From contig JBIIVF010000053.1 in NCBI GenBank assembly GCA_044339595.1, forward strand, positions 1-14,811: a stretch of DNA of 14,811 bases, in the 5' to 3' direction. How positions within the stretch are numbered: position 1 is the stretch's first letter; each line of letters opens with the position of its first letter. This DNA comes from CAZTGZ01 sp044339595 (GTDB taxonomy: Bacteria > Bacteroidota > Bacteroidia > NS11-12g > UBA9320). Positions 7,813 through 14,811 of this stretch are shown one piece after another. The position numbers and the translations under genes were made by a program. Under the pieces are notes generated by a model that was given only the letters and a program-made list of their open reading frames with translations, searched no databases and was not told the origin of the DNA.

Positions 7813-9321
7813 ATGGAATTAAATGAATTGCAGTTACAACGCAGGGCGTCATTAGACGAATTGAGAAAGGCCGGTATCGACCCTTATCCTGCAGAATTAT
7901 TTGAAATCAATGCCAACGCTGCTGATATTCTAAAGAATTACACCGAAGACAAGCTCAATTATAAAAACATTTCTATCGCCGGACGTCTGATGCGCCGAAG
8001 AATCATGGGGAAAGCCTCTTTCGCTGAGCTTCAGGATCATTCCGGTAAACTGCAAGTGTATATTAGTCGTGATGATATTTGTCCGGGTGAAGACAAATCC
8101 CTTTACAATGATGTGTTTAAAAAGCATCTGGATATCGGTGATATCATTGGACTTACCGGTTACGTTTTTACCACACAGGTTGGAGAGACTACCCTACATG
8201 TGACGTCTCTAAAAGTGTTAAGTAAATCGCTGAATCCGCTGCCGATGCCGAAAGAAGTGGATGGAAAAATCTATGATGCGTTTACTGATCCGGAGTTGAG
8301 ATACCGAATGCGCTATGTCGATTTGATTGTGAATCCTCATGTGAAGGAAACCTTTATCAAGCGCACCAAAGCCATTCAAAGCATGCGCAATTATTTGAAT
8401 AACAGTGGGTATCTGGAGGTAGAAACGCCCATTTTGCAAGCCATTCCCGGCGGCGCAGCAGCTCGTCCGTTTATGACCCATCACAATGCGCTCGACATGC
8501 CACTTTATCTCCGAGTAGCGAACGAATTGTATTTGAAACGCCTTATTGTCGGTGGTTTTGAAGGGGTGTACGAATTTGCAAAAGATTTCAGAAATGAAGG
8601 CATGGATCGCACGCACAATCCTGAATTTTCTCAGATGGAACTCTATGTGGCCTACAAGGATTATTACTGGATGATGGATTACACCGAAAATCTCTTGCGT
8701 ACGGTGTGTGAGGAAGTAAACGGCGTTTCTTTTGTTCAATTTGGTGAAAATACCATCGATTTCGGCCAACCTTTTGAGAGATTGACGCTGTATGGTGCGA
8801 TAGAAAAATATACGGGCAAGGATGTTTCTAAAATGGATGAAGCACAACTGCGCGAATTCTGTAAATCACTGAATATTGAAATGGATGCCAGCATGGGGCG
8901 CGCTAAACTGATTGACGAGATCTTCGGTGAAACGTGCGAAGGAAAGCTCATTCAGCCTACTTTTATCATGGACTATCCGATCGAAATGAGTCCGCTCACC
9001 AAAAGACATCGCAACAACCCTGAATTGACGGAAAGATTCGAGCTCATTGTAAATGGAAAAGAGATTGCCAATTGTTACAGCGAGTTAAACGATCCGCTTG
9101 ATCAAAGGGAGCGCTTCGAAGAACAAATGAAATTGCTGGAAAGAGGTGATGATGAAGCGATGTTTCTCGATCAGGATTTCCTTAGGGCGCTTGAATATGG
9201 CATGCCACCTACAGCAGGAATTGGAATTGGTATAGACCGTTTGGTGATGCTTTTAACCAACAATAGCACTATTCAGGAGGTATTGTTTTTTCCTCAAATG
9301 CGCCCCGAAAAGGCGGAATAA
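7813..9321 (+). CDS. lysS: Lysyl-tRNA synthetase, class II
   Basis: This 502-residue cytoplasmic enzyme charges tRNA-Lys with lysine using ATP. An N-terminal OB-fold anticodon-binding domain spans about 53-140 (SIAGRLMRRRIMGKASFAEL). The class II catalytic core follows: motif 1 around 182-208 (NYLNNSGYLEVETPIL), motif 2 at 259-279 (FRNEGMDRTHNPEFSQMELY) with Arg260, and motif 3 at 469-482 (GIGIGIDRLVMLL) with Arg476. The length matches the short bacterial type without the C-terminal extension seen in some Bacteroidota. ATG 7813 follows a weak AGGAAA. TATATTCG at 7786-7793 is one mismatch from the -7 consensus, but no TTG sits at a good distance. The gene diverges from the T9SS cargo gene across 137-155 bases and is followed by a hairpin. 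Confidence 0.98.
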   Translation: MELNELQLQRRASLDELRKAGIDPYPAELFEINANAADILKNYTEDKLNYKNISIAGRLMRRRIMGKASFAELQDHSGKLQVYISRDDICPGEDKSLYNDVFKKHLDIGDIIGLTGYVFTTQVGETTLHVTSLKVLSKSLNPLPMPKEVDGKIYDAFTDPELRYRMRYVDLIVNPHVKETFIKRTKAIQSMRNYLNNSGYLEVETPILQAIPGGAAARPFMTHHNALDMPLYLRVANELYLKRLIVGGFEGVYEFAKDFRNEGMDRTHNPEFSQMELYVAYKDYYWMMDYTENLLRTVCEEVNGVSFVQFGENTIDFGQPFERLTLYGAIEKYTGKDVSKMDEAQLREFCKSLNIEMDASMGRAKLIDEIFGETCEGKLIQPTFIMDYPIEMSPLTKRHRNNPELTERFELIVNGKEIANCYSELNDPLDQRERFEEQMKLLERGDDEAMFLDQDFLRALEYGMPPTAGIGIGIDRLVMLLTNNSTIQEVLFFPQMRPEKAE

Positions 9322-9341
9322 ATACTTGTAATTGTTTCAAA

Positions 9342-9383
9342 GGACCCTGTGTCGAAAGAAGATATAACTTAGACACAGGGACC
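9342..9383 (+). terminator. Hairpin downstream of lysS, possible terminator
   Basis: GGACCCTGTGTC (9342-9353) pairs with GACACAGGGACC (9372-9383) with one mismatch and an 18-base loop; the inner nine pairs are perfect. It begins 21 bases after the lysS stop. No U tract follows (AATTAAGG), so it may be a stability or Rho-assisted element rather than a classic terminator. Confidence 0.45.
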
Positions 9384-9406
9384 AATTAAGGTGGGATTGG
9401 GGTTCA

Positions 9407-9414
9407 TATTTTTG
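9407..9414 (+). promoter_or_regulatory. -7 promoter element of the interrupted T9SS cargo gene
   Basis: TATTTTTG is an exact TAnnTTTG match 23 bases before the ATG at 9438. No TTG is present at the usual -33 distance. If used, transcription would begin about 18-20 bases before the start. Confidence 0.4.
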
Positions 9415-9437
9415 AGTTCCCCAATGATGAACCCACC

Positions 9438-10922
9438 ATGAAAATTCGTTTTTTCTTGCCGATTTTGTTCTTCCTGTTCATGGCTGATTTTGCTTTTTCG
9501 CAATGCAGTGTCAACTTCGGCTCCAATGCCGGAACTTTAAATTTCTCGACCTACTCGGGCGACATTGTTCATGCGATTGCAGGTGAAACTTACCGTTTAG
9601 ACTCGTTCGATGTTTGGCAGGATGACAGCAACAAAGTATTGAGTTGTTCAAGCAGCGGCGGACTTTGGGATTTCTCTGTTGAATTAAAGATTCTTCCAAC
9701 TTTTGATGTTTATCAGGGTGCAGTGATCGATTCGCTCGCAGGGGTGCGGCACGATGTTGTGCAAAGCAACAGTGGTCTCCGTGGCTCTTTACCCTTCAAT
9801 ACCTCCGGGGTTTCAGAAAGCTCAACCGGTGATGTAAGAGCGTATACCATCCAAGTGCGTTTCGCAGACCATGTGGTGGTGAAGGCATCCGATTTTGCCG
9901 TGAGTTTTTCCAGTGGAAATACCGATGCCAGTGTGTTTGAATCGTGTTTAATCGAGTTTTTGGATAGCCAGGGGCAGCGCTATGCACCCGCTACTTATAC
10001 CGGTTACTACGACAGTGTGGCCCCGACAAGAGTGGATACTGCTTGTCCTTCCGGTTTCGTAGATAGTGCAGGGTATGTAAAAAATAGCACCCCGTAGAAA
10101 TGGACCGGAAATGGCACTTTCGCAGCACAATCGAACCAAACGGTTGATATTAATGACGTTTGCAACCCAATCAATGGCATCAGAGGAGCTGAAGACGACG
10201 AACAAGTCAACCCTGTTACACACGCCGGATTGAGCATTCATGACCGAATTGGAGGGTTTAGTATTACGGTTTATGCCGAAGATGTGGCCGGAAGTTCTTC
10301 AGATTCAGGCTTTTCTTCTTCAAAAACTTCCACCAATACCATTCTTACATCTACCCTCAACGGATTTACGATATCCGGTTCTTTGCCGGTGACCTGGCTC
10401 AATTTTGACGTAAAGAAATTTCAAGGAGCAACCCTAATAGGATGGTCAACGGCTTCTGAATTGAACAATAGTCATTTTGAGGTAGAGAAATTTGAGGATG
10501 ACATTGGCTTTTTGAAAATTGGAGAAGTTTTGGGTGCGGGCCATGCTTCAGATATTCGGCATTACGAATTTATAGATCCCTATGTATACGATTTTAAAGG
10601 GTATTATTATCGCCTAAAGCAAGTCGATTTTGACGGGAATTACCAATATTCTGAAATACGATCCTTCCGTTCTGATCCCGAAAAAGAAGGTGTTGTTTTC
10701 CCCAATCCCATGAATCAAATAGGGCAATTTTGTTTTGGCAATTATGTTTTGAATGGCTGGATATTCGATCCAGAAGGACGGATTGTTCAGGAGTTTGATT
10801 CCATTAGAAAAGACGCATGCCTTACGTTGAAAACAGAAGGTTGGCAGGCCGGAATTTACTTTATAAAAGTCATTTTTGAAGACCGCAGTGTATACATCAA
10901 CCGTTTTGTGGTAAGCCATTAG
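9438..10922 (+). pseudogene. Secreted T9SS type A cargo protein, interrupted by one in-frame TAG
   Basis: Codons 1-219 read from ATG 9438 to TAG 10095-10097. The same frame then stays open without another stop to TAG 10920-10922, giving 494 codons in total. Residues 1-21 are a signal peptide (MKIRFFLPILFFLF...AFS/QC). The rest of the N-terminal half is a Ser/Asp-rich beta-type domain I do not recognise. After the TAG the frame reads KWTGNGTFAAQSNQ and, further on, SLPVTWLNFDVKK and GYYYRLKQVDFDGNYQYSEI, the segment that usually precedes a type A sorting domain. VVFPNPMN through GIYFIKVIFEDRSVYINRF is the sorting domain itself. The truncated product would lack the sorting domain and could not leave through the type IX system. 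A CAG, TGG or AAG to TAG change, or a base-call error, would explain it. TAG ends several neighbouring genes, so reassignment is unlikely. Confidence 0.8.
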
Positions 10923-11018
10923 CGTGTCAGAAGTTTTATTCTTTGGAGATTCTTTGCACCATAATACGGTAATTCAACATCGTTTTCTTAATTTCGCGCC
11001 CGTTAAATTTAGAACAAT

Positions 11019-12314
11019 ATGTCATATTTCTTTACCTCCGAGTCCGTTTCAGAAGGACACCCAGACAAAGTTGCCGATCAGATTTCAGACGCACTGATTG
11101 ATCATTTTCTTGCATTTGACCCATCGTCAAAGGTAGCCTGTGAAACCCTGGTAACTACAGGTCAGGTTGTATTGGCAGGAGAGGTGAAATCAAACACATA
11201 CCTGGATGTTCAGAAAATCACCCGAGATGTAATCAAGCGCATCGGATATACCCGCAGCGAATACATGTTTGAAGCAAATTCTTGCGGAATTCTGAGTGCC
11301 ATTCATGAGCAAAGTGCTGACATTAACAGAGGTGTTGAACGCAAAGATCCGATGAGCCAAGGGGCCGGTGATCAAGGTATGATGTTTGGTTATGCAAATC
11401 ATGAAACAGACAGTTATATGCCTCTTCCCCTGTATCTTTCACATCTATTGTTGGAAGAATTAGCAGCCATTCGCAAAGAAGGAAAGAAGATGAAGTATCT
11501 GCGTCCTGATTCAAAGTCACAAGTAACCATCGAATACAACGATAAGAATCAGCCCATTCGCATCGAAGCCATTGTTATTTCAACACAGCACGATGAATTT
11601 GTTCTTCCAAAAACAGAAAGCAAGAAAGACATCGAAAAGGCTGAAAAAAACATGCTCGAAACCATCGAAAAAGATGTGAAGGAAATTTTGATTCCCAGAG
11701 TATTGAAATATATTCAAAAGAAAAATATCCGTGCCTTGTTTGGTGAAGACATTAAATATTTTGTGAACCCAACAGGTAAATTTGTTATTGGTGGTCCGCA
11801 TGGTGACACCGGTTTAACAGGCAGAAAAATCATTGTGGATACTTACGGTGGTAAGGGTGCGCATGGTGGTGGTGCATTTTCAGGGAAAGATCCCTCAAAA
11901 GTGGATCGTTCAGCTGCGTATGCTACCCGTCATATTGCTAAAAACCTTGTGGCAGCGGAGGTGTGTGAAGAAGTGTTGGTGCAGGTGGCCTATGCCATTG
12001 GTGTTGCAGAGCCGGTAGGTTTGTATGTAAATACTTACGGAACTTCCAAAGTTAAAATGAGCGATGGAGAGATTGCAGAAAAACTAAAAACTATTTTTGA
12101 CATGCGTCCATATGCCATCGAGCAGCGTTTTAATCTTCGCACTCCGATATATCTCGAGACTGCAGCTTACGGACACATGGGCCGCGAATGCAAAACAGTT
12201 GAAAAAACCTTTACAGACGGATCCGGTAATCAGAAAAAAATGAAAGTTAAATTATTCCCATGGGAAGAATTAAACTATGTTCCCCAGATTAAGAAGGCAT
12301 TCAAACTGAAGTAA
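11019..12314 (+). CDS. metK: S-adenosylmethionine synthetase (methionine adenosyltransferase)
   Basis: This 431-residue enzyme makes SAM from methionine and ATP with release of phosphate and diphosphate. Visible signatures: GHPDK at 13-17 with the catalytic His14, GAGDQGMMFGYA at 115-126, GGPHGDTGLTGRK at 258-270, and the glycine-rich loop GGKGAHGGGAFSGKDPSKVD at 277-296. It is longer than the roughly 384-residue E. coli enzyme. The extra length is mostly a Lys/Glu-rich, probably helical insert at about 195-245, a form common in Bacteroidota. The upstream 96 bases show TAATTTCG (10989-10996), one mismatch from a -7 element, and no SAM riboswitch fold that I could recognise. It is probably transcribed alone or together with glmS, which starts 72 bases downstream. 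Confidence 0.98.
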   Translation: MSYFFTSESVSEGHPDKVADQISDALIDHFLAFDPSSKVACETLVTTGQVVLAGEVKSNTYLDVQKITRDVIKRIGYTRSEYMFEANSCGILSAIHEQSADINRGVERKDPMSQGAGDQGMMFGYANHETDSYMPLPLYLSHLLLEELAAIRKEGKKMKYLRPDSKSQVTIEYNDKNQPIRIEAIVISTQHDEFVLPKTESKKDIEKAEKNMLETIEKDVKEILIPRVLKYIQKKNIRALFGEDIKYFVNPTGKFVIGGPHGDTGLTGRKIIVDTYGGKGAHGGGAFSGKDPSKVDRSAAYATRHIAKNLVAAEVCEEVLVQVAYAIGVAEPVGLYVNTYGTSKVKMSDGEIAEKLKTIFDMRPYAIEQRFNLRTPIYLETAAYGHMGRECKTVEKTFTDGSGNQKKMKVKLFPWEELNYVPQIKKAFKLK

Positions 12315-12353
12315 TCCTTCACATTCAAATTTTATTAATCGCTGCAATTGCGG

Positions 12354-12361
12354 TATTTTTG
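12354..12361 (+). promoter_or_regulatory. -7 promoter element of glmS
   Basis: TATTTTTG is an exact TAnnTTTG match 25 bases before the glmS ATG. The -33 position has TTA rather than TTG. It suggests that glmS can be transcribed on its own, although metK ends only 40 bases upstream of the element. Confidence 0.4.
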
Positions 12362-12386
12362 AGGTAAATATTGTAATCGTTTACCT

Positions 12387-14231
12387 ATGTGTGGAATTGT
12401 AGCCTATGTTGGCCCTAAAGAGGCGTATCCTTTTCTGATCAAAGGTTTGAAAAGACTGGAGTATCGCGGGTATGACAGTGCAGGAATTGCGCTGATGAAC
12501 AGTGATCTTAGAATTTATAAAACCAAAGGGAAGGTAAGCCAATTGGAGGAGGTTTGTCTCAATCAAGATATCCAAGGTCATGTTGGAATGGGGCATACCC
12601 GATGGGCAACGCATGGAGCTCCGAATGATGCCAATGCACATCCCCATCTTTCCCAAAGTGGAGATATGGCCGTTATTCACAATGGCATCATTGAAAATTA
12701 TGGTACACTTAAGGAAATGCTCAAAGGCAGAGGACATACTTTTGATAGTGATACCGACACAGAGGTTCTTGTTCACCTCATTGAAGAAATTCAAAATAAT
12801 ACCAAAACCGATTTATTCGAATCGGTAAGGCTGGCTCTGAATGAAGTGATTGGCGCCTACGCCATTGTGATTATATCCAAGCGCGACCCCAATATTTTGA
12901 TTGGTGCGAGAAAAGGAAGTCCGCTGGTAGTGGGAATCGGAGAAGAAGAAGGGGAGTTCTACATGGCCAGTGATGCCACCCCTATTGTTGAATATACACG
13001 CGATGTTACTTATCTCAACGATGGAGAAATTGCGGTCATCAACAATGGTGAACTTAAAATAAAAACCATAGAAAACGTGGAGAAGACCCCTTACATTCAA
13101 ACCCTTGAGATGAGTTTGGATGCCTTAGAAAAGGGTGGGTATGAACATTTTATGCTCAAGGAGATCTATGAGCAACCCAAGAGTATATTGGATAGTTTAA
13201 GAGGACGATTTGATTCAGGAAAATTGACCTTCGCCATGCGCAGTCTTGAAGAATTTGAATCTAAAATTCGGAATTTAGACAGGATCATCATCGTAGGATG
13301 CGGAACATCCTGGCATGCCGGTTTGGTGGGAGAATATTTGATTGAAGAATTCGCAAGACTTCCGGTTGAAGTTGAATATGCATCGGAGTTCAGGTATCGC
13401 AATCCGATCGTGAACGAAAATGACCTCGTAATTGCGATTTCACAAAGTGGAGAAACCGCAGATACCTTAGCTGCGTTAGAATTGGCGAAGGAAAAAGGCG
13501 CCAGCATCTATGGAATTTGCAATGTAGTGGGTTCATCAATTCCAAGACTGACCGATGCCGGAGCCTATACGCATGCAGGCCCTGAAATCGGGGTGGCCTC
13601 TACCAAGGCGTTTACGGCCCAAGTAGCCGTGTTAACCATCCTTGCCTTGGGAATTGCCCAAATCAGAGGGGCGATTAAAAATCAAGATCTCAGACACATG
13701 TTGGTAGAACTTGAAAACATTCCGGCCAAGGTTCAGCGGGTGCTTGAGAACTGCGCCGCACAGGTGCTCAAAATTGCAGCAGAATATAAAAACGCAAGAA
13801 ACTTTTTGTATTTAGGCAGAGGATACAATTTTCCGGTAGCATTAGAAGGAGCCCTCAAGTTAAAAGAGATTTCGTATATCCATGCGGAAGGCTATCCGGC
13901 TGCAGAGATGAAACATGGTCCGATTGCCTTGATTGACGAGCATATGCCCGTTGTAGTCATTGCCACCAAAAGAAGCAGTTATGAAAAGGTAATCAGTAAC
14001 ATTCAAGAAGTAAAGGCTCGGAGTGGAGTCATCATCGCCATCGTAACTGAAGGAGACACCAAGGTGAAGGAAATGGCAGATCATGTGATTGAAATCCCTG
14101 ACACAGAAGATGCCTTGACGCCATTACTTGCTACCATTCCCTTGCAGTTATTGTCTTATCACATTGCCGTTTTGAGAGGTTGCAATGTGGATCAGCCGAG
14201 AAATCTCGCAAAGTCGGTAACTGTTGAATAA
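12387..14231 (+). CDS. glmS: Glutamine-fructose-6-phosphate aminotransferase (glucosamine-6-phosphate synthase)
   Basis: This 614-residue enzyme makes glucosamine-6-phosphate from fructose-6-phosphate and glutamine, the first committed step to UDP-GlcNAc for peptidoglycan and lipid A. The N-terminal glutaminase domain starts with MCGIVAYVG, in which Cys2 becomes the N-terminal nucleophile after Met removal; GHTRWATHG and HNGIIENY follow. Two SIS domains form the isomerase half. The first contains CGTSWHAG (305-312) and SQSGETADT; the second contains LGRGYNFPVALEGALKLKE, AEGYPAAEMKHGP and the conserved end NLAKSVTVE. Length is typical, so the gene is complete. Its last 40 bases overlap the end of an opposing recombinase frame. 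No glmS ribozyme-like element is seen upstream, where only 72 bases separate it from metK. Confidence 0.98.
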   Translation: MCGIVAYVGPKEAYPFLIKGLKRLEYRGYDSAGIALMNSDLRIYKTKGKVSQLEEVCLNQDIQGHVGMGHTRWATHGAPNDANAHPHLSQSGDMAVIHNGIIENYGTLKEMLKGRGHTFDSDTDTEVLVHLIEEIQNNTKTDLFESVRLALNEVIGAYAIVIISKRDPNILIGARKGSPLVVGIGEEEGEFYMASDATPIVEYTRDVTYLNDGEIAVINNGELKIKTIENVEKTPYIQTLEMSLDALEKGGYEHFMLKEIYEQPKSILDSLRGRFDSGKLTFAMRSLEEFESKIRNLDRIIIVGCGTSWHAGLVGEYLIEEFARLPVEVEYASEFRYRNPIVNENDLVIAISQSGETADTLAALELAKEKGASIYGICNVVGSSIPRLTDAGAYTHAGPEIGVASTKAFTAQVAVLTILALGIAQIRGAIKNQDLRHMLVELENIPAKVQRVLENCAAQVLKIAAEYKNARNFLYLGRGYNFPVALEGALKLKEISYIHAEGYPAAEMKHGPIALIDEHMPVVVIATKRSSYEKVISNIQEVKARSGVIIAIVTEGDTKVKEMADHVIEIPDTEDALTPLLATIPLQLLSYHIAVLRGCNVDQPRNLAKSVTVE

Positions 14232-14240
14232 AACGTTTCT
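14192..14240. other. Putative attachment junction of a mobile element at the glmS 3' end
   Basis: The recombinase frame crosses from AT-rich, presumably element DNA into the conserved end of glmS. An 8-base palindrome AAACGTTT (14231-14238) begins on the last base of the glmS stop. The crossover should lie in or near this interval, but a single end cannot define the core. The opposite end of the element, outside the window, would be needed. Confidence 0.35.
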
Positions 14241-14811
14241 TTGTTAGGTTTCTTGGCTGATTTTATTGGACTTATAGGAGATCTAAAATATTTTACCTTT
14301 CTATCTGAATTTATACTTTTTGTTGGATTGTGTTTCACAATACCGTCTAAATCCGAAAGCATAGGAAGCCTAAATTTAATGTCCAGTCGGTGCAGCTTTG
14401 TCGCTGCATCATGACTTACGTCAATCCGACTTAAAATTAAATCTAGGAACTTCCGCTTTCTAATTGGGGTTAATTCTTGCCCATCCTTCATTACACTTGC
14501 CAATTCATCCAACCATTCCAGCCAAGCATCTTTATCGTTTAAATGATTTAACTCCGCACGAGCGCTCTCTATTTTTATGGTAGTTTCTGTGAGCGATTTA
14601 TTCAATTCATGCTTTAAGCCTTTGTATACGGCTTCGTTGGAATATTGGGCGAGGGCATTTTCTTTTTCGGTTTTTATTAAGGCACTTTCAACCTTCGCTT
14701 TTTCAATTTCGAGTTGAACTATATCAGTGTTTATTTTAGCAATATATTTTTTAAACTCTTTACCCTTTAATCCTTTACCCAATAAATTTTTACCTTCAAA
14801 TTGTTCTCTTA
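14192..14811 (-). CDS. Probable large serine recombinase, C-terminal part
   Basis: The frame is open at the right edge: the codons upstream of TTG 14782 read REQFEGKNLL without a stop, so the 5' end lies outside and TTG is not the start. About 205 residues are visible. They begin with a long charged coiled coil (KEFKKYIAKINTDIVQLEIE through SARAELNHLND). Next comes AWLEWLDELASVMKDGQELT, then a basic segment KRKFLDLILSRIDVSHDAA and LHRLDIKFRLPMLSD, the pattern at the C-terminus of Bacteroidota resolvase/recombinase-domain proteins. The catalytic serine domain and zinc ribbon would lie off-window, so the call is from the tail only. The last 12 codons (STVTDFARFLG, stop TGA 14194-14192) are the antisense of the glmS 3' end. 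The region is visibly more AT-rich than glmS, which fits transferred DNA. An unrelated coiled-coil protein is the alternative. Confidence 0.65.
   Translation of the reverse strand, partial: REQFEGKNLLGKGLKGKEFKKYIAKINTDIVQLEIEKAKVESALIKTEKENALAQYSNEAVYKGLKHELNKSLTETTIKIESARAELNHLNDKDAWLEWLDELASVMKDGQELTPIRKRKFLDLILSRIDVSHDAATKLHRLDIKFRLPMLSDLDGIVKHNPTKSINSDRKVKYFRSPISPIKSAKKPNKETFYSTVTDFARFLG

Noticed and set aside
8218..8847. 209-residue minus-strand ORF inside lysS
   Set aside because: It is a shadow frame: the plus strand encodes conserved LysRS motifs throughout, and the antisense product has no recognisable domain.
9438..10922. TAG reassigned to an amino acid
   Set aside because: TAG terminates the KdtA, AlkB-like and YceI genes and also this gene at 10920-10922, and no other conserved gene here contains an internal TAG. 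A single mutation or base error is simpler.
10230..10922. Separate gene starting at TTG 10230
   Set aside because: The frame is continuous with the upstream cargo gene, there is no signal peptide or ATG, and a sorting domain alone makes no sense as an independent export substrate.
10923..11018. SAM-responsive riboswitch before metK
   Set aside because: The 96-base gap is short, and I found no recognisable SAM-I or SAM-II core or terminator/antiterminator pair.
14231..14811. Tn7-type insertion downstream of glmS
   Set aside because: glmS is the Tn7 target, but no Tn7-like TGTGGG end or transposase-like sequence is seen after the stop. The adjacent gene tail resembles a serine recombinase and overlaps glmS, unlike Tn7, which inserts beyond the stop.

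Overview
The window is an ordinary stretch of a Bacteroidota chromosome with one mobile-element edge. Four things point to this phylum. Two genes encode Por/type IX secretion (T9SS) cargo, one with the CHU_C-type (type B) sorting domain and one with a type A domain. Shine-Dalgarno sequences are weak or absent. Several starts are preceded by TAnnTTTG, the Bacteroidota sigma factor -7 element. The housekeeping proteins (KynU, LysS, long MetK, GlmS) fit the phylum. I cannot name a genus; a Saprospiria/Chitinophagia-like relative is a guess.

Layout. 1-337 (+) is the 3' end of the Kdo transferase gene. 358-939 (-) is an AlkB-like dioxygenase, and 1041-1598 (-) is a YceI-family protein followed by a clear intrinsic terminator. 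1745-2490 (-) is a decayed trypsin-like protease with several lesions. 2661-3932 (+) is kynureninase. 4041-4550 (-) is an unrecognised, probably exported protein. 4655-7657 (-) is a 1000-residue T9SS cargo protein. 7813-9321 (+) is lysyl-tRNA synthetase. 9438-10922 (+) is a second T9SS cargo gene split by one in-frame TAG. 11019-12314 (+) is SAM synthetase, and 12387-14231 (+) is glucosamine-6-phosphate synthase. 14192-14811 (-) is the C-terminal part of what looks like a large serine recombinase, which runs off the right edge.

The genes do not form one pathway. They are mostly monocistronic units with separate promoters: LPS core and cell-envelope precursors (KdtA, GlmS), alkylation repair (AlkB), tryptophan catabolism (KynU), translation (LysS), methyl-donor synthesis (MetK) and surface or secreted proteins.

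The most interesting point is the right edge. The recombinase frame ends inside glmS, on the opposite strand. Its last dozen residues are the antisense translation of the conserved glmS 3' end, while glmS itself stays intact. This suggests an integrated element whose attachment junction lies at the glmS terminus. Two further points of interest are the pseudogenes: the multiply broken protease and the single-stop T9SS cargo gene. No gene-free stretch exceeds about 170 bases. I saw no rRNA, tRNA, CRISPR array or complete insertion sequence.
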